DNA of 64,000 bases, taken from the NCBI GenBank assembly GCA_014802105.1, contig JAAVCX010000025.1, positions 1 to 64,000 of the forward strand. The letters run 5' to 3'. The notes below the pieces were generated by a model. The model searched no databases. It was not told the origin of the DNA and was given only the letters and a program-made list of their open reading frames with translations. Shown here piece after piece: positions 43,062 through 52,753 of the stretch (position 1 is its first letter; each line of letters starts with the position of its first letter). This DNA comes from Bacteroides sp. (GTDB taxonomy: Bacteria > Bacteroidota > Bacteroidia > Bacteroidales > Muribaculaceae). The translations under genes were made by a program, and so were the position numbers.

Positions 43062-46000
43062 TTACGCGATTTTTTGTTCTTTTTGTTTTGAGACGGGACA
43101 GTGCTGTCGGCCGGAGCCGGAGGTGGCGGGAGGAGTCCCTGCTCGATGAAGTAGAGCGAGTCGGCGCGCGAGATGGTGTCACCGCTGATGTCGGAGGTCT
43201 CGCCGACTGAGGTTCTATTGAGCGACGGGAGATCCCTGGATAGAAAATCGTTGGGGCGCACCGACGATTTGGAGACTCCGCGGCGGAAAGCGTCTCTGAT
43301 CTCGCGCACGAGGTTGATGCGCGTGGTGTCGGCGATAGCTACCGTGCGCGGCATGTTCTTCTCGTTGAAACGTGCCCGGCCCAGACGTATCTTCATTTTG
43401 TCGACATTGCCCGTGACATTGATTCCGAAGCGGAAGGGGAGCGGCGATTTGAGCACGGCTATGTGATAGTTGAGATTCATAGCCAGGTCGTTGGTGCCCT
43501 CCACTCCCAGTCGGTAGCGGTCGATGTTGAAGATGAAGGGGAACATCTGCATGCGGGAGTTGTCGATGAGCATTTCGACGGTCATTGAGTCGATCATGTT
43601 GTGGCCCTTGTCCTTGAAGAGGAGCCAGCGCGAGATAGTGCGGAAGGTCTCCTCGTCGAGTACCACGAGCGAGTCGCCCGAGATGCGCACGGCCGCTTTG
43701 AGCGACGGGATGTCGAGATTCATGACCGAGTCGAGATTGGAGGTCGCGGCTACGGTGGCATTGATGACACCGTCGATGCCGCTGAGGGCGGGCATCAGGG
43801 AGTCGATAGAGGGGATGAGATCAAGAAATTGACCTATACGCAGCCTGTCGACTCCGAGGTCAAAGGCAAATGAGGCCTCATTTTTTGAAGGGGCTGTGTA
43901 GAGGGCGTTGAGACTGAGGGCTCCGACATCGCTGCGGGCCGAGAGGCGGGAGAGGTTGAGGGCGCCGTCAAAGGCATTGAGGGTGCCGTTGAAGTCGTGG
44001 AAGGCCAGGTCGGAGTAGAGGATATGGCGAGCCTTGACCTCGAGTTGAGCTTCGATATTTGAAGGTATGATCAGCACTCCGGCCGTGTCGGCCGAGACAG
44101 AGGTGACCTGAGACTGAAGGGCCTGCTCGTTCATCCCTGCATCGTCGAGATAGACGGCGCCCGTGTGGGAGTCGGCGTATGCCGCCCCGGCAAATGTAGC
44201 GGCGGCAATCTCGTTGACATCAATGGTGTCGCCCGAGAGGGTCAGGTCGGCATGCAGGGTCTGGGAACCGTTGCGCGAGGTGAGCGCACGCGAGATGTTG
44301 GAGACCGATCCGCTGACGCTGAAGTCTGAACGTCCCAGACTCACTTTTGTCTCATGGAGTGTGATAGAGTCGGTGGTGAAGCGCATATCGAGTCCTTCGA
44401 TCGAGTTGCGCAGAGGAAAGAGCGGAGTAAAGAGTCTCACCCTGGCGGCCTTGAGCGTACCTGATGCGTTCCAGCGTCTCAGGATAGTCTTGAGAGTGCG
44501 GTCGACCTCGAGGGAGGCTCTATCGTCATATGTCTCGCCGGGGGTTGCAGATCTCGAACGGGAGGTGTCGGGCCGGCTGCGACGCTCGCTTCTGATTATA
44601 GCCGAGGTCAAGGTAGAGATGGAGTCGCGCGTGAGGCCCGGATAGAGCCGGCGCAGGGAGTCGGCGAGTGCCCGCCGGCGTTGCTGGATGGGGGAGTCGG
44701 AGGGATGGACTCTCATTGTCGATGAGAGATCGCGCAGGATCGCACGCATGGTGCTGTCGCCATAGAAAGTTGTACCCGACGAGATGTTGAGCGAGAGCTG
44801 AGGCTCGCGGGCGTTGCCTTTGTATCGGGTGAGGGCACCGCCTATGGTGGCGTTGCGCAGGAACACACGTGTTGAGTCGGTGAGGTCTCTGAAAAGCAGG
44901 TGTTTCACTTCGATGCGGCCGCCGATCGGGTTGATGCGTGTGGTGTCGATACTCGATGAGACGTTGCGTGTGCCGAGTCCGGCTTTCAGTGCGCCTACCC
45001 GGGTCTCGATCCCTTCGAGATTGGCCGAGAGAGTGTCGATGCTGACAGAGAGGGTGAGCAGGGAGTCGGCCGAGAGATTGTCGCGCACGAACGAGGTGTT
45101 GGTGCCGAGTCGCAGGTCGGCGTGGCGGCTATAAATATTTACCGGTATCTCGGGCATATCTACATTGAGGTCAGAGAGCTCGGCCGAACCGGTGAGGCGT
45201 ATGCGGTGGAAGTTGTCGCGGCTCAGGTTGCTTTGCCGCAGGTCAAACTCACAGTCGGCCATGAGTCGGCCACTCACTTTGCCGGGTATCATCTGCAGGA
45301 TGCTGCGCGGTAGTTTGGCAAATCCGAGGCCGCCGCGGAAGGTGCCGGTGATGTGAGGGTCGCTCAGAAGCGAAGTGACATTGCCGCTGACGCCGAAGCC
45401 CATACCGGGAGCGCGGGCCACGAGACGGTCGATGCTGACAACAGATTTATCGGGATCATTGCCGTCGACCGTGGCCGAGAGGCTGAGGGTGAAACTCTCG
45501 AGATCGAGACCGTCATAGCTTGCTTTCCCCTCGGGGATATTGAGATGCAGGCCCAGCGAGGGGATGGAATCTACTCCTACGGCAAACGGGGCGGTGAGGT
45601 GAGCGTCCAGTTCGATGGTCGCTTCGGGATGCAGAGCCTCTATGTCGCCGCGCATTGTCGAGGGTATCAGGGCGATGATATGGGAGAGGGGGGTCGGCGG
45701 AAGGTTGAACTCAAAGGTCTCGACGCGCAGGTCGTCGGCAAAGTCGAGTGTGGCATCGAGAGTCATGTTCACGTCTCCGACACGTGCCTTGACTGAGGAA
45801 AGGCCTGCGCGCAGTGGTTGACGCGCGCTCCAGTCGATGTCTCCGTCGAGCCCAAGACTCAGCCGGTTGATGGTGAAAGCACTGACCGAGGCCGAGGTGA
45901 GCCCCGACACGTCAAGACGGTAGAGGGGGGCGTCGTTTCCGTCAAGGCGCGTGGTGGTGAGATTGACCGAGACGTCGAGCGAGTCGGGTATCGACCTGTA

Positions 46001-46657
46001 CCTCACGGGGAAGCCGTCGGTGATGGCAAACGTCCCCAGCGATATGTCGGGGATGGAGAGAGGGGTGTCTTGCTTGTCGTCCTCCTCGAGCGAGGGTGGG
46101 AATATGTCGAGACTCCAAGCCTCGGGAGTTGCCTGGATAAGATTGAGCGAGGGGGAGACGATGGTGATGTCGTAGAGGGAGATGTCGCCGGCAAGCAGTC
46201 GGGGAATATTGACTGCACCTTCAAAGCGGGCTATGCTCAGGAGAGAGTCGGCATCGGCGGGGAGACCGGCCGCGACAGAGTCGGGGAGGTTTCTGAAGGC
46301 ATGAGTGATGACGTTCAGTGAGTCGATGCGCAGATCAAAGCGCGGGAATGTGTGCCAGAAACTTATCTCGACACGACCGATCGAGACGTCGGCCCGCAGA
46401 TAGTCGTTGGCTACACGCTCGATCAGGGGGGTGAGTCGCGAGGGGGAGAGATAATTGACCGCTACGGTGATGACCGCTAATATCAGTATCAGGACTGTGG
46501 CAAGGAGGATGCCGACAGCCCTGAGAAAACGTCTCGCCGGGCTACGGCGTGGACGCTCAGGTTTACCCGGACTGCCGGGCCGTGATGAGGATGAGTCGGC
46601 CGGTATAGTCGGTTGTGGGCCGTCAGAGGTCGGAGAGACGTGATTTTCGGGGTTCAT
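43058..46657 (-). CDS. AsmA-family inner-membrane protein (large)
   Basis: 1199 residues. After a disordered proline- and serine-rich N-terminus (about 1-45) comes one membrane helix (about 46-68), then the AsmA N-terminal pattern (PLIERVANDYLRADVSIGRVEISFWHTFPRFDLRIDSLNV). A long repetitive beta-strand region fills the periplasm, and a C-terminal AsmA_2 domain is followed by a lysine-rich tail. The family forms bridge-like lipid-transfer grooves to the outer membrane. It overlaps both neighbours by 4 bp (DUF5715 gene before, HAD gene after). Confidence 0.88.
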   Translation of the reverse strand: MNPENHVSPTSDGPQPTIPADSSSSRPGSPGKPERPRRSPARRFLRAVGILLATVLILILAVITVAVNYLSPSRLTPLIERVANDYLRADVSIGRVEISFWHTFPRFDLRIDSLNVITHAFRNLPDSVAAGLPADADSLLSIARFEGAVNIPRLLAGDISLYDITIVSPSLNLIQATPEAWSLDIFPPSLEEDDKQDTPLSIPDISLGTFAITDGFPVRYRSIPDSLDVSVNLTTTRLDGNDAPLYRLDVSGLTSASVSAFTINRLSLGLDGDIDWSARQPLRAGLSSVKARVGDVNMTLDATLDFADDLRVETFEFNLPPTPLSHIIALIPSTMRGDIEALHPEATIELDAHLTAPFAVGVDSIPSLGLHLNIPEGKASYDGLDLESFTLSLSATVDGNDPDKSVVSIDRLVARAPGMGFGVSGNVTSLLSDPHITGTFRGGLGFAKLPRSILQMIPGKVSGRLMADCEFDLRQSNLSRDNFHRIRLTGSAELSDLNVDMPEIPVNIYSRHADLRLGTNTSFVRDNLSADSLLTLSVSIDTLSANLEGIETRVGALKAGLGTRNVSSSIDTTRINPIGGRIEVKHLLFRDLTDSTRVFLRNATIGGALTRYKGNAREPQLSLNISSGTTFYGDSTMRAILRDLSSTMRVHPSDSPIQQRRRALADSLRRLYPGLTRDSISTLTSAIIRSERRSRPDTSRSRSATPGETYDDRASLEVDRTLKTILRRWNASGTLKAARVRLFTPLFPLRNSIEGLDMRFTTDSITLHETKVSLGRSDFSVSGSVSNISRALTSRNGSQTLHADLTLSGDTIDVNEIAAATFAGAAYADSHTGAVYLDDAGMNEQALQSQVTSVSADTAGVLIIPSNIEAQLEVKARHILYSDLAFHDFNGTLNAFDGALNLSRLSARSDVGALSLNALYTAPSKNEASFAFDLGVDRLRIGQFLDLIPSIDSLMPALSGIDGVINATVAATSNLDSVMNLDIPSLKAAVRISGDSLVVLDEETFRTISRWLLFKDKGHNMIDSMTVEMLIDNSRMQMFPFIFNIDRYRLGVEGTNDLAMNLNYHIAVLKSPLPFRFGINVTGNVDKMKIRLGRARFNEKNMPRTVAIADTTRINLVREIRDAFRRGVSKSSVRPNDFLSRDLPSLNRTSVGETSDISGDTISRADSLYFIEQGLLPPPPAPADSTVPSQNKKNKKSRK

Positions 46658-47589
46658 TCTGAGTCGGGTTTGCGTGCGGTGATGTGGAAGCAGGGTTGTC
46701 CTACCTCATATTTTACCCAGATCTTCCCCTCTTCCCTCATGGCGCGGAGCACCTCGGCGAGAATACCTTTCAGGTCGTCGACACTGCGTGCCGGAGCCGG
46801 GGATGAGGCCACGAAGGAGGCATAGCTTATATCAAAGGTCGTGCCGAGCTGGTGGACTGAGGAGTCGATGGCGTTGCGGTTGCGCCGACGCAACCGCTTG
46901 ATGGTGGCCGGAGTGCGGAGCAGGCTGGTGACCTTGATACGGTAGTCGCCACCGCCGCGGGCGTCGATGGTGTCGCGGAAACGGCGTCCGATCTCGTGGA
47001 GGGTCTCGGCGGCTCGTGGCACCAGATAGGGGCGCGAGTGTATGAGGGTGTCGAGATAGAAGTCGGGACAGGTGGTGACCTTGACTATCTCGCGTGTGTG
47101 TTGCCAGTGGGAGCGTGTATCGGTGAGCGGGCGTATGCCGTAACGCTCAGCCGAGGCGCGATGGATGTGGTTGGAGTCGTTGAAATAGGGACGCAGGTTG
47201 CCGAAATAGTTTACCTTGATGCGCTGGGTGGGCTCGGGCATTTTGTCAAGGTGGGCCAGATGGGGCGTGACGCTGTCCTCACGCTCAAGATCAAGCACGG
47301 AGACTGATGAGAAGAGTCCGCGCAGACCTCCTGAAGAAGTTCGGGCGGTCGAGGGGTCTTTGCTTGTCTCGGGGGTGGGTGCCTTTCTTTTTGCTTCGGT
47401 CTCCTCTTTCAGAGCTTGGGTATCGGCATCGCGGTCGGTCGGCTGTTCATGGCTGACACGGGGCCGCGACTGAGGCCTTTCAGGCGCAGGGGCACACATT
47501 ACGATACACAGGATGACGAAAAGTGCCGTCGGGAAAACGATCCTGAGTATATTTAATAATATGTGGCTGAAAGAGGACTTGGAAGACAT
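46654..47589 (-). CDS. DUF5715 family protein
   Basis: 311 residues with an N-terminal membrane anchor (about 8-30) and a disordered linker (to about 110). The C-terminal ~200 residues show IKVTSLLRTPATIKRLRRRNRNAIDSSVHQLGTTFDISYASF and KIWVKYEVGQPCFHIT. The pattern S-H-x(n)-G-T-x-F-D-I and a terminal C-x-H-I-T recalls the metal-binding core of LAS/M15-type peptidoglycan peptidases, so a cell-wall role is plausible but unproven. It overlaps the AsmA-like gene by 4 bp and starts 14 bp after queC. Confidence 0.83.
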   Translation of the reverse strand: MSSKSSFSHILLNILRIVFPTALFVILCIVMCAPAPERPQSRPRVSHEQPTDRDADTQALKEETEAKRKAPTPETSKDPSTARTSSGGLRGLFSSVSVLDLEREDSVTPHLAHLDKMPEPTQRIKVNYFGNLRPYFNDSNHIHRASAERYGIRPLTDTRSHWQHTREIVKVTTCPDFYLDTLIHSRPYLVPRAAETLHEIGRRFRDTIDARGGGDYRIKVTSLLRTPATIKRLRRRNRNAIDSSVHQLGTTFDISYASFVASSPAPARSVDDLKGILAEVLRAMREEGKIWVKYEVGQPCFHITARKPDSE

Positions 47590-47603
47590 GATAGGTAAAG
47601 GTA

Positions 47604-48263
47604 TCAGGGAACCGGGACTTCGGGAGGAAGAACTATGCCTGCCTCGGCAAGAGCCTGGGCACGCTCGACACAGGTGGCGCAGCGCCCGCAGTGTACGGGG
47701 CCACCCTTATAGCATGAATAGGTCAGCGAATAGTCGACACCGAGTTCTTTGCCGCGGCGCGCTATCTCGCTCTTGGTCTTGTCGGTGTAGGGCGCGAGGA
47801 GCTCGAGCCGATCGTAAGTGCCGTCGGCGATGGCGGCGCCCATCGACGAGATGAAGGCGGGACGGCAGTCGGGATAGATGGCGTGGTCGCCGGCATGGTT
47901 GGCGATCATGACTCCTCTGAGGCCTCGGCTTTCGGCGAGACCTGCGGCCACGGCGAGCATGATGCCGTTGCGGAAGGGCACTACCGTCGAGCGCATGTTG
48001 TCTTCGCCATATTCGCCTTCGGGGATTGCCTCGGCTCCGCTGAGCAGCGAGCTGGTGAAATGGGTGGCCATGAAGGAGAGGTCTATTTCGAGCCATTCGA
48101 TGCCGAGCCGGGCGCAGTTGAGCCGGGCGCAACGGGCTTCGCGACGGTTGTGGTTGGAACCATATTGAAAGGTGACTGCCAGGGCTATGGACTCCCGGTA
48201 GTCATAGAGCATTGTGACCGAGTCCATGCCACCCGACAGGACGAGCAGATATTTGGATTCCAT
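47604..48263 (-). CDS. queC: 7-cyano-7-deazaguanine synthase
   Basis: 219 residues. QueC converts 7-carboxy-7-deazaguanine to preQ0 with ATP and ammonia in queuosine synthesis. The ATP-binding SGGMDSVT (8-15), NNIMLAVA-type segment (PFRNGIMLAVAAGLAE) and the C-terminal zinc site CYKGGPVHCGRCATCVERAQAL (C, C, C, C) are visible. The next pathway enzyme, queF, is 50 bp upstream in the same orientation. Confidence 0.96.
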   Translation of the reverse strand: MESKYLLVLSGGMDSVTMLYDYRESIALAVTFQYGSNHNRREARCARLNCARLGIEWLEIDLSFMATHFTSSLLSGAEAIPEGEYGEDNMRSTVVPFRNGIMLAVAAGLAESRGLRGVMIANHAGDHAIYPDCRPAFISSMGAAIADGTYDRLELLAPYTDKTKSEIARRGKELGVDYSLTYSCYKGGPVHCGRCATCVERAQALAEAGIVLPPEVPVP

Positions 48264-48313
48264 TGCTTGAGGGAAATGGTTGAGTCAAGGAGAGACGGTA
48301 GAGGAAGTGTATA

Positions 48314-48784
48314 TCAGAAATCGTTGGGGATGGCCGCCAGCCGACGTTGGGCCACCAGGTCGGTATGGTCTTCGTCGCCCCAGTTGGCAAACGGGTGGAT
48401 GGCTATACCTCCGCGTGGAGTGAAGATGCCTTTCACCTCTATATATTTGGGATCCATCAGTGAGACCAGGTCGTTGAGGATGATGTTGACGCAGTCTTCA
48501 TGAAAGTCACCGTGGTTGCGGAAACTGAAGAGATAGAGCTTGAGACTCTTGCTCTCGACCATCTTCTCGCGAGGGATATAGGTGATGAGGATCTTTGCAA
48601 AATCGGGTTGACCGGTCTTGGGGCATAGCGAGGTAAACTCGGGACAGGTGAATGTGACCAGATATTCGCGCCCGGGATGCTTGTTGACAAAAGTCTCAAG
48701 CACCTCGGGGGAATAGGAGGTAGGATATTTCACACCGGTATTGCCCAGGAGGGTGACACCGGTGAGTTCTTGATCGGTGCGCAT
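48314..48784 (-). CDS. queF: NADPH-dependent 7-cyano-7-deazaguanine (preQ0) reductase
   Basis: 156 residues, the short type I QueF. It reduces the nitrile of preQ0 to preQ1 with NADPH. The nucleophile C54 and the acid D61 lie in [12 protein letters not shown], and the NADPH-binding motif [16 protein letters not shown] is intact. Together with queC it forms the last two cytosolic steps before tRNA insertion. Its start codon is 10 bp from a heptamer array (48794-48835); no preQ1 riboswitch is seen. Confidence 0.96.
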   Translation of the reverse strand: MRTDQELTGVTLLGNTGVKYPTSYSPEVLETFVNKHPGREYLVTFTCPEFTSLCPKTGQPDFAKILITYIPREKMVESKSLKLYLFSFRNHGDFHEDCVNIILNDLVSLMDPKYIEVKGIFTPRGGIAIHPFANWGDEDHTDLVAQRRLAAIPNDF

Positions 48785-48793
48785 GTATTTTTA

Positions 48794-48835
48794 GTATGGA
48801 GTATATGGTATAGAGTATAGAGTATAGAGTATAGA
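48794..48835. repeat. Heptamer array A (six units) upstream of queF
   Basis: Six consecutive 7-bp units: GTATGGA, GTATATG and four GTATAGA. It lies in the 5' leader of queF. The complementary array B lies at 48969-49003 in inverted orientation. Confidence 0.85.
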
Positions 48836-48968
48836 GATTTTGGTGGGTGACGCTATTTATAGTGTCTGCGGCGGGGGAGCTGAGAGTAAAGTATCGTGTC
48901 TCTATCTGTTGCTCTTGATATCTTTGAGATCTCCAAGGACTGTAAAGGACTTGAATAACCTAAAAGTC

Positions 48969-49003
48969 TCTATACCATATACCATATACCCTATACTCTA
49001 TAC
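48969..49003. repeat. Heptamer array B (five units), inverted relative to array A
   Basis: Units TCTATAC, CATATAC, CATATAC, CCTATAC and TCTATAC lie just after the tyrS stop. On the other strand they read GTATAGA, GTATAGG, GTATATG, GTATATG and GTATAGA, so arrays A and B can pair around about 133 bp. Confidence 0.85.
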
Positions 49004-49009
49004 TTTATT

Positions 49010-50302
49010 TCAGATGACCTTGATGAGGTAATAGTTCTTTTTGCCGCGCTGGACGAGGATGTACTTGTCGTTGAGCAGCATGTCGGTCGAGACGGGAGCG
49101 TAAGCATCGGCGATCTTCTCCTTGTTGACGGAGACTCCGCCGCCCTGTACCATCTTGCGCATCTCGCCCTTTGAGGGGAAGACGGGGGCATGGTCGGTGA
49201 GCAGATCGGCGAGCTTGGTGCCGTCGGTGATGAGCTGTCGCGACACTTCATACTGGGGCACACCCTCCATGACCGAGAGCAGGGTGGCCTCGTCGATGCG
49301 GTGGAGTATCTCGCCGGCTTTGTTGCTGAAGAGTATCTGGGAGGCTTCGACGGCCATCTCGTAGTCTTCGGCCGAGTGTACCATTGTGGTGATCTCCTTG
49401 GCGAGTCGCTTCTGAAGGGGACGCTGGCCGGGATCTTTGCTCTGCTCCTCGACAAGAGCCTCGATCTCCTCGCGGGTCAGCTGGGTGAAGATCTTGATAT
49501 ATTTCTCGGCATCGGCGTCGCTGACGTTGAGCCAGAACTGGTAGAATTTGTAGGGCGAAGTGTAGCGGGGATCGAGCCACACGTTACCGCTCTCGGTCTT
49601 GCCGAACTTACCGCCGTCGGCTTTGGTGATCAGGGGGCAGGTGAGGGCGTAGGCCTCGCCACCGACAGTGCGGCGTATGAGCTCGGTGCCGGTGGTGATA
49701 TTGCCCCACTGGTCGGAGCCTCCGAGCTGCAGGCGGCAACCCTTTTCTTTATAAAGGTGGAGGAAGTCATAGCCCTGGCAGAGCTGATAGGAGAACTCGG
49801 TGAACGACATGCCCTGCTGTGACTCGCCGCTGAGACGCTTCTTGACCGAGTCTTTTGCCATCATGTAGTTGACGGTGATGTGCTTGCCGACATCACGGAT
49901 GAAATCGAGGAAAGAGAAGTTTTTCATCCAGTCATAGTTGTTGACCATCTCGGCGGCATTGGGGGCGTCGGAGTCAAAGTCGAGGAATTTGGCGAGCTGA
50001 GCCTTGATGGCTTCCTGATTGTGACGCAGGGTCTCCTCGCTCAGGAGTTTGCGCTCCTGGCTCTTCATCGAGGGGTCGCCGATCATTCCTGTAGCTCCAC
50101 CCACGAGAGCGATGGGCTTATGGCCCGAACGCTGGAAGTGCTTGAGCATCATTACACCTACAAGGTGGCCGATATGGAGCGAGTCGGCTGTGGGGTCGAT
50201 GCCGAGATATGCGACGGTCATCTCTTTCTTGAGCTGCTCGTCAGTGCCCGGCATCATCTGGTGGATCATGCCGCGCCAGGAAAGTTCTTCAATAAAGTCC
50301 AT
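49010..50302 (-). CDS. tyrS: Tyrosyl-tRNA synthetase
   Basis: 430 residues. It charges tRNA-Tyr. The class I signatures are [13 protein letters not shown] (HIGH) and KFGKTESG (KMSKS equivalent); [13 protein letters not shown] binds tyrosine. A C-terminal S4-type RNA-binding domain covers about 360-430. The stop codon abuts heptamer array B. Confidence 0.97.
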   Translation of the reverse strand: MDFIEELSWRGMIHQMMPGTDEQLKKEMTVAYLGIDPTADSLHIGHLVGVMMLKHFQRSGHKPIALVGGATGMIGDPSMKSQERKLLSEETLRHNQEAIKAQLAKFLDFDSDAPNAAEMVNNYDWMKNFSFLDFIRDVGKHITVNYMMAKDSVKKRLSGESQQGMSFTEFSYQLCQGYDFLHLYKEKGCRLQLGGSDQWGNITTGTELIRRTVGGEAYALTCPLITKADGGKFGKTESGNVWLDPRYTSPYKFYQFWLNVSDADAEKYIKIFTQLTREEIEALVEEQSKDPGQRPLQKRLAKEITTMVHSAEDYEMAVEASQILFSNKAGEILHRIDEATLLSVMEGVPQYEVSRQLITDGTKLADLLTDHAPVFPSKGEMRKMVQGGGVSVNKEKIADAYAPVSTDMLLNDKYILVQRGKKNYYLIKVI

Positions 50303-50339
50303 TGTTCAATTCTGTTATAGAGTTGCTGATAGGATAGGT

Positions 50340-51416
50340 TCATTTCTTTTTCTTGCCGCCGTCGATCTTGACTATCGATCCGTCGGGGCGATGGGTGAGG
50401 GGTGTCACCTTTGTGCTGCGGAGCGACGAGACTCCACCCGAGGGGGTGCTGTCGTGATAGAAGAGGTACCAACGGCCGTCTTTCTCTACGATAGACTGAT
50501 GGGTGGTCCATCCGACTACCGGGGTCAGTATCTCCCCTTTGCACACGTAAGGGCCGTAGGGGGAGTCGGCGACAGCGTAGCAGATGTAGTGGGTGCCACC
50601 GGTGGAGTAGGTGAGATAATATTTGTCGCCGTAGCGGTGGATCCAGGGTGCTTCGAAAAAGCGGTGGGGGTTGTCCTCGGTGAGCTCGTTGCCAAGCGAG
50701 TCGGTGATAATGATGGGGCGGGGTTGCTCGGCAAGAGCGGTCATGTCGGCCGACAGACGGGCTATGCGCGGAGGGATGGCTATATCGCCTTTGACCGGGC
50801 GCGCCACGCTCTCGAGGAGGATATTGTCACGGTCGTAACGGTGGTTCTGTCCACCCAGCAGACCGCCGAACACAAGGTAATACTCGCCGTTGTCATTCAG
50901 CACCGCGGGATCGATGCTGTAAGTGCCGCGTATAGGATCGGGGTTTGCCTTGAAGGGGCCGGCCGGATTGTCGGCCACGGCAACTCCTATCCTGAAGAGA
51001 CCGTTGTAGTCTTTGGCTGAGAAATAGAGGTAGTATCTGCCATCTTTTTCAGCAACATCGGTGGCCCACATCTGACGTGCGACCCAGGGCACATCCTCAA
51101 TCGAGAGGATCGCTCCGTGGTCGGTGACTTCGCCGGTCATGGGATCGCCTTCGATCGAGAAGACGTGATAGTCTTTCATGTCGTAGTGGGCGCCGTCGTC
51201 GGCATTCTTGACCGGGGAGTCCCAGTCGTGGGAGGTGTAGACCCATATTTTGCCGTCAAACAGATGGGCGGCGGGGTCGGCCATATAGTCGGCGGGCCAG
51301 ATGTAGCGCGACTCGCTCACCACAGGCTCCCCGGTTGAAGCTGAGGAGGCTACGGTGAACAGAGCCGTCAAGGCTGCGACGCGGATGAGACGATCGAAAA
51401 GGGTGGAGTTTTTCAT
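50340..51416 (-). CDS. Secreted glycoside hydrolase family 43
   Basis: 358 residues with a signal peptide (about 1-26). The five-bladed propeller of GH43 carries the general base aspartate in YMADPAAHLFDGKIWVY, the pKa-modulating aspartate in GTYSIDPAVLND and the acid glutamate in RFFEAPWIHRYGDKYYLTYS. GH43 enzymes act on arabinose- or xylose-containing plant polysaccharides; the exact bond is not predictable. The protein ends in a lysine tail. It is close to tyrS (37 bp) but unrelated in function. Confidence 0.92.
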   Translation of the reverse strand: MKNSTLFDRLIRVAALTALFTVASSASTGEPVVSESRYIWPADYMADPAAHLFDGKIWVYTSHDWDSPVKNADDGAHYDMKDYHVFSIEGDPMTGEVTDHGAILSIEDVPWVARQMWATDVAEKDGRYYLYFSAKDYNGLFRIGVAVADNPAGPFKANPDPIRGTYSIDPAVLNDNGEYYLVFGGLLGGQNHRYDRDNILLESVARPVKGDIAIPPRIARLSADMTALAEQPRPIIITDSLGNELTEDNPHRFFEAPWIHRYGDKYYLTYSTGGTHYICYAVADSPYGPYVCKGEILTPVVGWTTHQSIVEKDGRWYLFYHDSTPSGGVSSLRSTKVTPLTHRPDGSIVKIDGGKKKK

Positions 51417-51431
51417 GCCGTGTATCCCGGA

Positions 51432-52631
51432 TTATTTCAGGGCTGCGAGAGCCTCGGCTATGCGGCGCATGGCCTCACGGATATTGTCGTCGCTGGTGGC
51501 GTAGCTCAGACGTATGTAGCCTTCCATGCCGAAAGCTCCTCCGTCGACTGTAGCTACATGGCCCACCTCGAGGAGATACATGGCGAGATCGGCCGACGAG
51601 GCGATCTTCTGTCCCTCGGGGGTGGTCTTGCCGATATATGCGCTCACTTCGGGGAAGAGATAGAAGGCACCGGTGGGGCGGTTGACCTTCAGCCCGGGGA
51701 TAGCTGAGGCGAGCTCGACCACGAGATTGCGGCGGCGCTCAAAGGCTTTGTTCATTTCCCTGACACACTCCTGAGAACCGGTGTAGGCAGCCTCGGCGGC
51801 TTTCTGGGCGATGGAGGAGGCGTTGGAGGTGTACTGACCCTGGAGTTTGTTGACAGCCTTGGCCAGCCAGAGGGGGGCGGCGCTGTAACCGATACGCCAG
51901 CCGGTCATTGCATAAGCCTTGGAGACACCGTTGATGATGATGGTGCGGTCGGCTATCTCGGGGAATGAGGCCAGCGAGGTGAAGGAGCCGGTGAAATTGA
52001 TGTGTTCGTAGATCTCATCGGCGAGCACGAGGATGTCGGGGTGCTTGGCCAGCACGTCTACCAGACCCTGGAGCTCCTCACGGGTGTAGACACTGCCGGT
52101 GGGGTTGGAGGGGGAGCAGATGAGTATCATGCGCGAGGCGGGAGTGATGGCGGCCTCGAGCTGGGCAGGGGTGATCTTGAAGTCCTGAGTGATGTCGGCA
52201 TTGACAGCCACGGGTGTACCCTCGGCGAGCTTGACCATCTCGACGTAGCTCACCCATGCAGGCATGGGGATGATCACTTCGTCGCCTTTGTTGATCGAGG
52301 CGAGGATGACGTTGCACAGAGCCTGCTTGGCACCGTTGCTCACGGTGATCTGCTCGGGAGCGTAGCTGACACCGTTCTCGTTGAGGAGTTTCTCGCTGAC
52401 GGCCTTGCGCAACGAGAGATAGCCGGGCACGGGGGTGTAGAACGAGAAGTTGTCGTCGATAGCCTTCTTGGCGGCCTCCTTGATGTGATGAGGTGTCTCG
52501 AAGTCGGGCTCGCCTACACTGAGGTTGATTACGTCGACTCCCTGAGCCTTAAGCTCGGCGCTTTTCTGAGACATGGCCAGGGTGGCTGAGGGTGCAAGCG
52601 CTGCTACGCGCTCTGAAACATGGATGGTCAT
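51432..52631 (-). CDS. Pyridoxal phosphate-dependent aminotransferase (aspartate aminotransferase type)
   Basis: 399 residues from the ATG at 52631; longer frames upstream overlap the promoter. Class I fold: NLSVGEPDFETPHHI, the aspartate and tyrosine in LVLADEIYEHINF, the PLP lysine in IINGVSKAYAMTGWRIGY, and the carboxylate-binding arginine in GYIRLSYATS. It resembles thermophile-type AspC (1b) enzymes. It has an own promoter (52674-52704) and is followed by the GH43 gene. Confidence 0.93.
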   Translation of the reverse strand: MTIHVSERVAALAPSATLAMSQKSAELKAQGVDVINLSVGEPDFETPHHIKEAAKKAIDDNFSFYTPVPGYLSLRKAVSEKLLNENGVSYAPEQITVSNGAKQALCNVILASINKGDEVIIPMPAWVSYVEMVKLAEGTPVAVNADITQDFKITPAQLEAAITPASRMILICSPSNPTGSVYTREELQGLVDVLAKHPDILVLADEIYEHINFTGSFTSLASFPEIADRTIIINGVSKAYAMTGWRIGYSAAPLWLAKAVNKLQGQYTSNASSIAQKAAEAAYTGSQECVREMNKAFERRRNLVVELASAIPGLKVNRPTGAFYLFPEVSAYIGKTTPEGQKIASSADLAMYLLEVGHVATVDGGAFGMEGYIRLSYATSDDNIREAMRRIAEALAALK

Positions 52632-52673
52632 TGGTATATTTTGTTGTTTTGTGCTTATATAAATATGTGGGTG

Positions 52674-52704
52674 CAAAGGTAGGGATTTTTTCCGACCCTT
52701 CAAA
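52674..52704 (-). promoter_or_regulatory. Promoter of the aminotransferase gene
   Basis: On the minus strand TTTG (52701-52704), a 19-bp spacer and TACCTTTG (52674-52681), 42 bp before the start codon. Confidence 0.75.
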
Positions 52705-52753
52705 ACCTGAGGGGAAGGGCATCGGCGCGAAGATTCAGACCGACTGCGGTGGA

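Noticed and set aside
48794-49003. CRISPR array
   Set aside because: Units are 7 bp, adjacent, imperfect and inverted between the two arrays, with no spacers or cas genes.
48785-49009. Possible preQ1 riboswitch before queF
   Set aside because: I searched the leader for the short preQ1 hairpin and A-rich tail and did not find it; the region is occupied by heptamer arrays.
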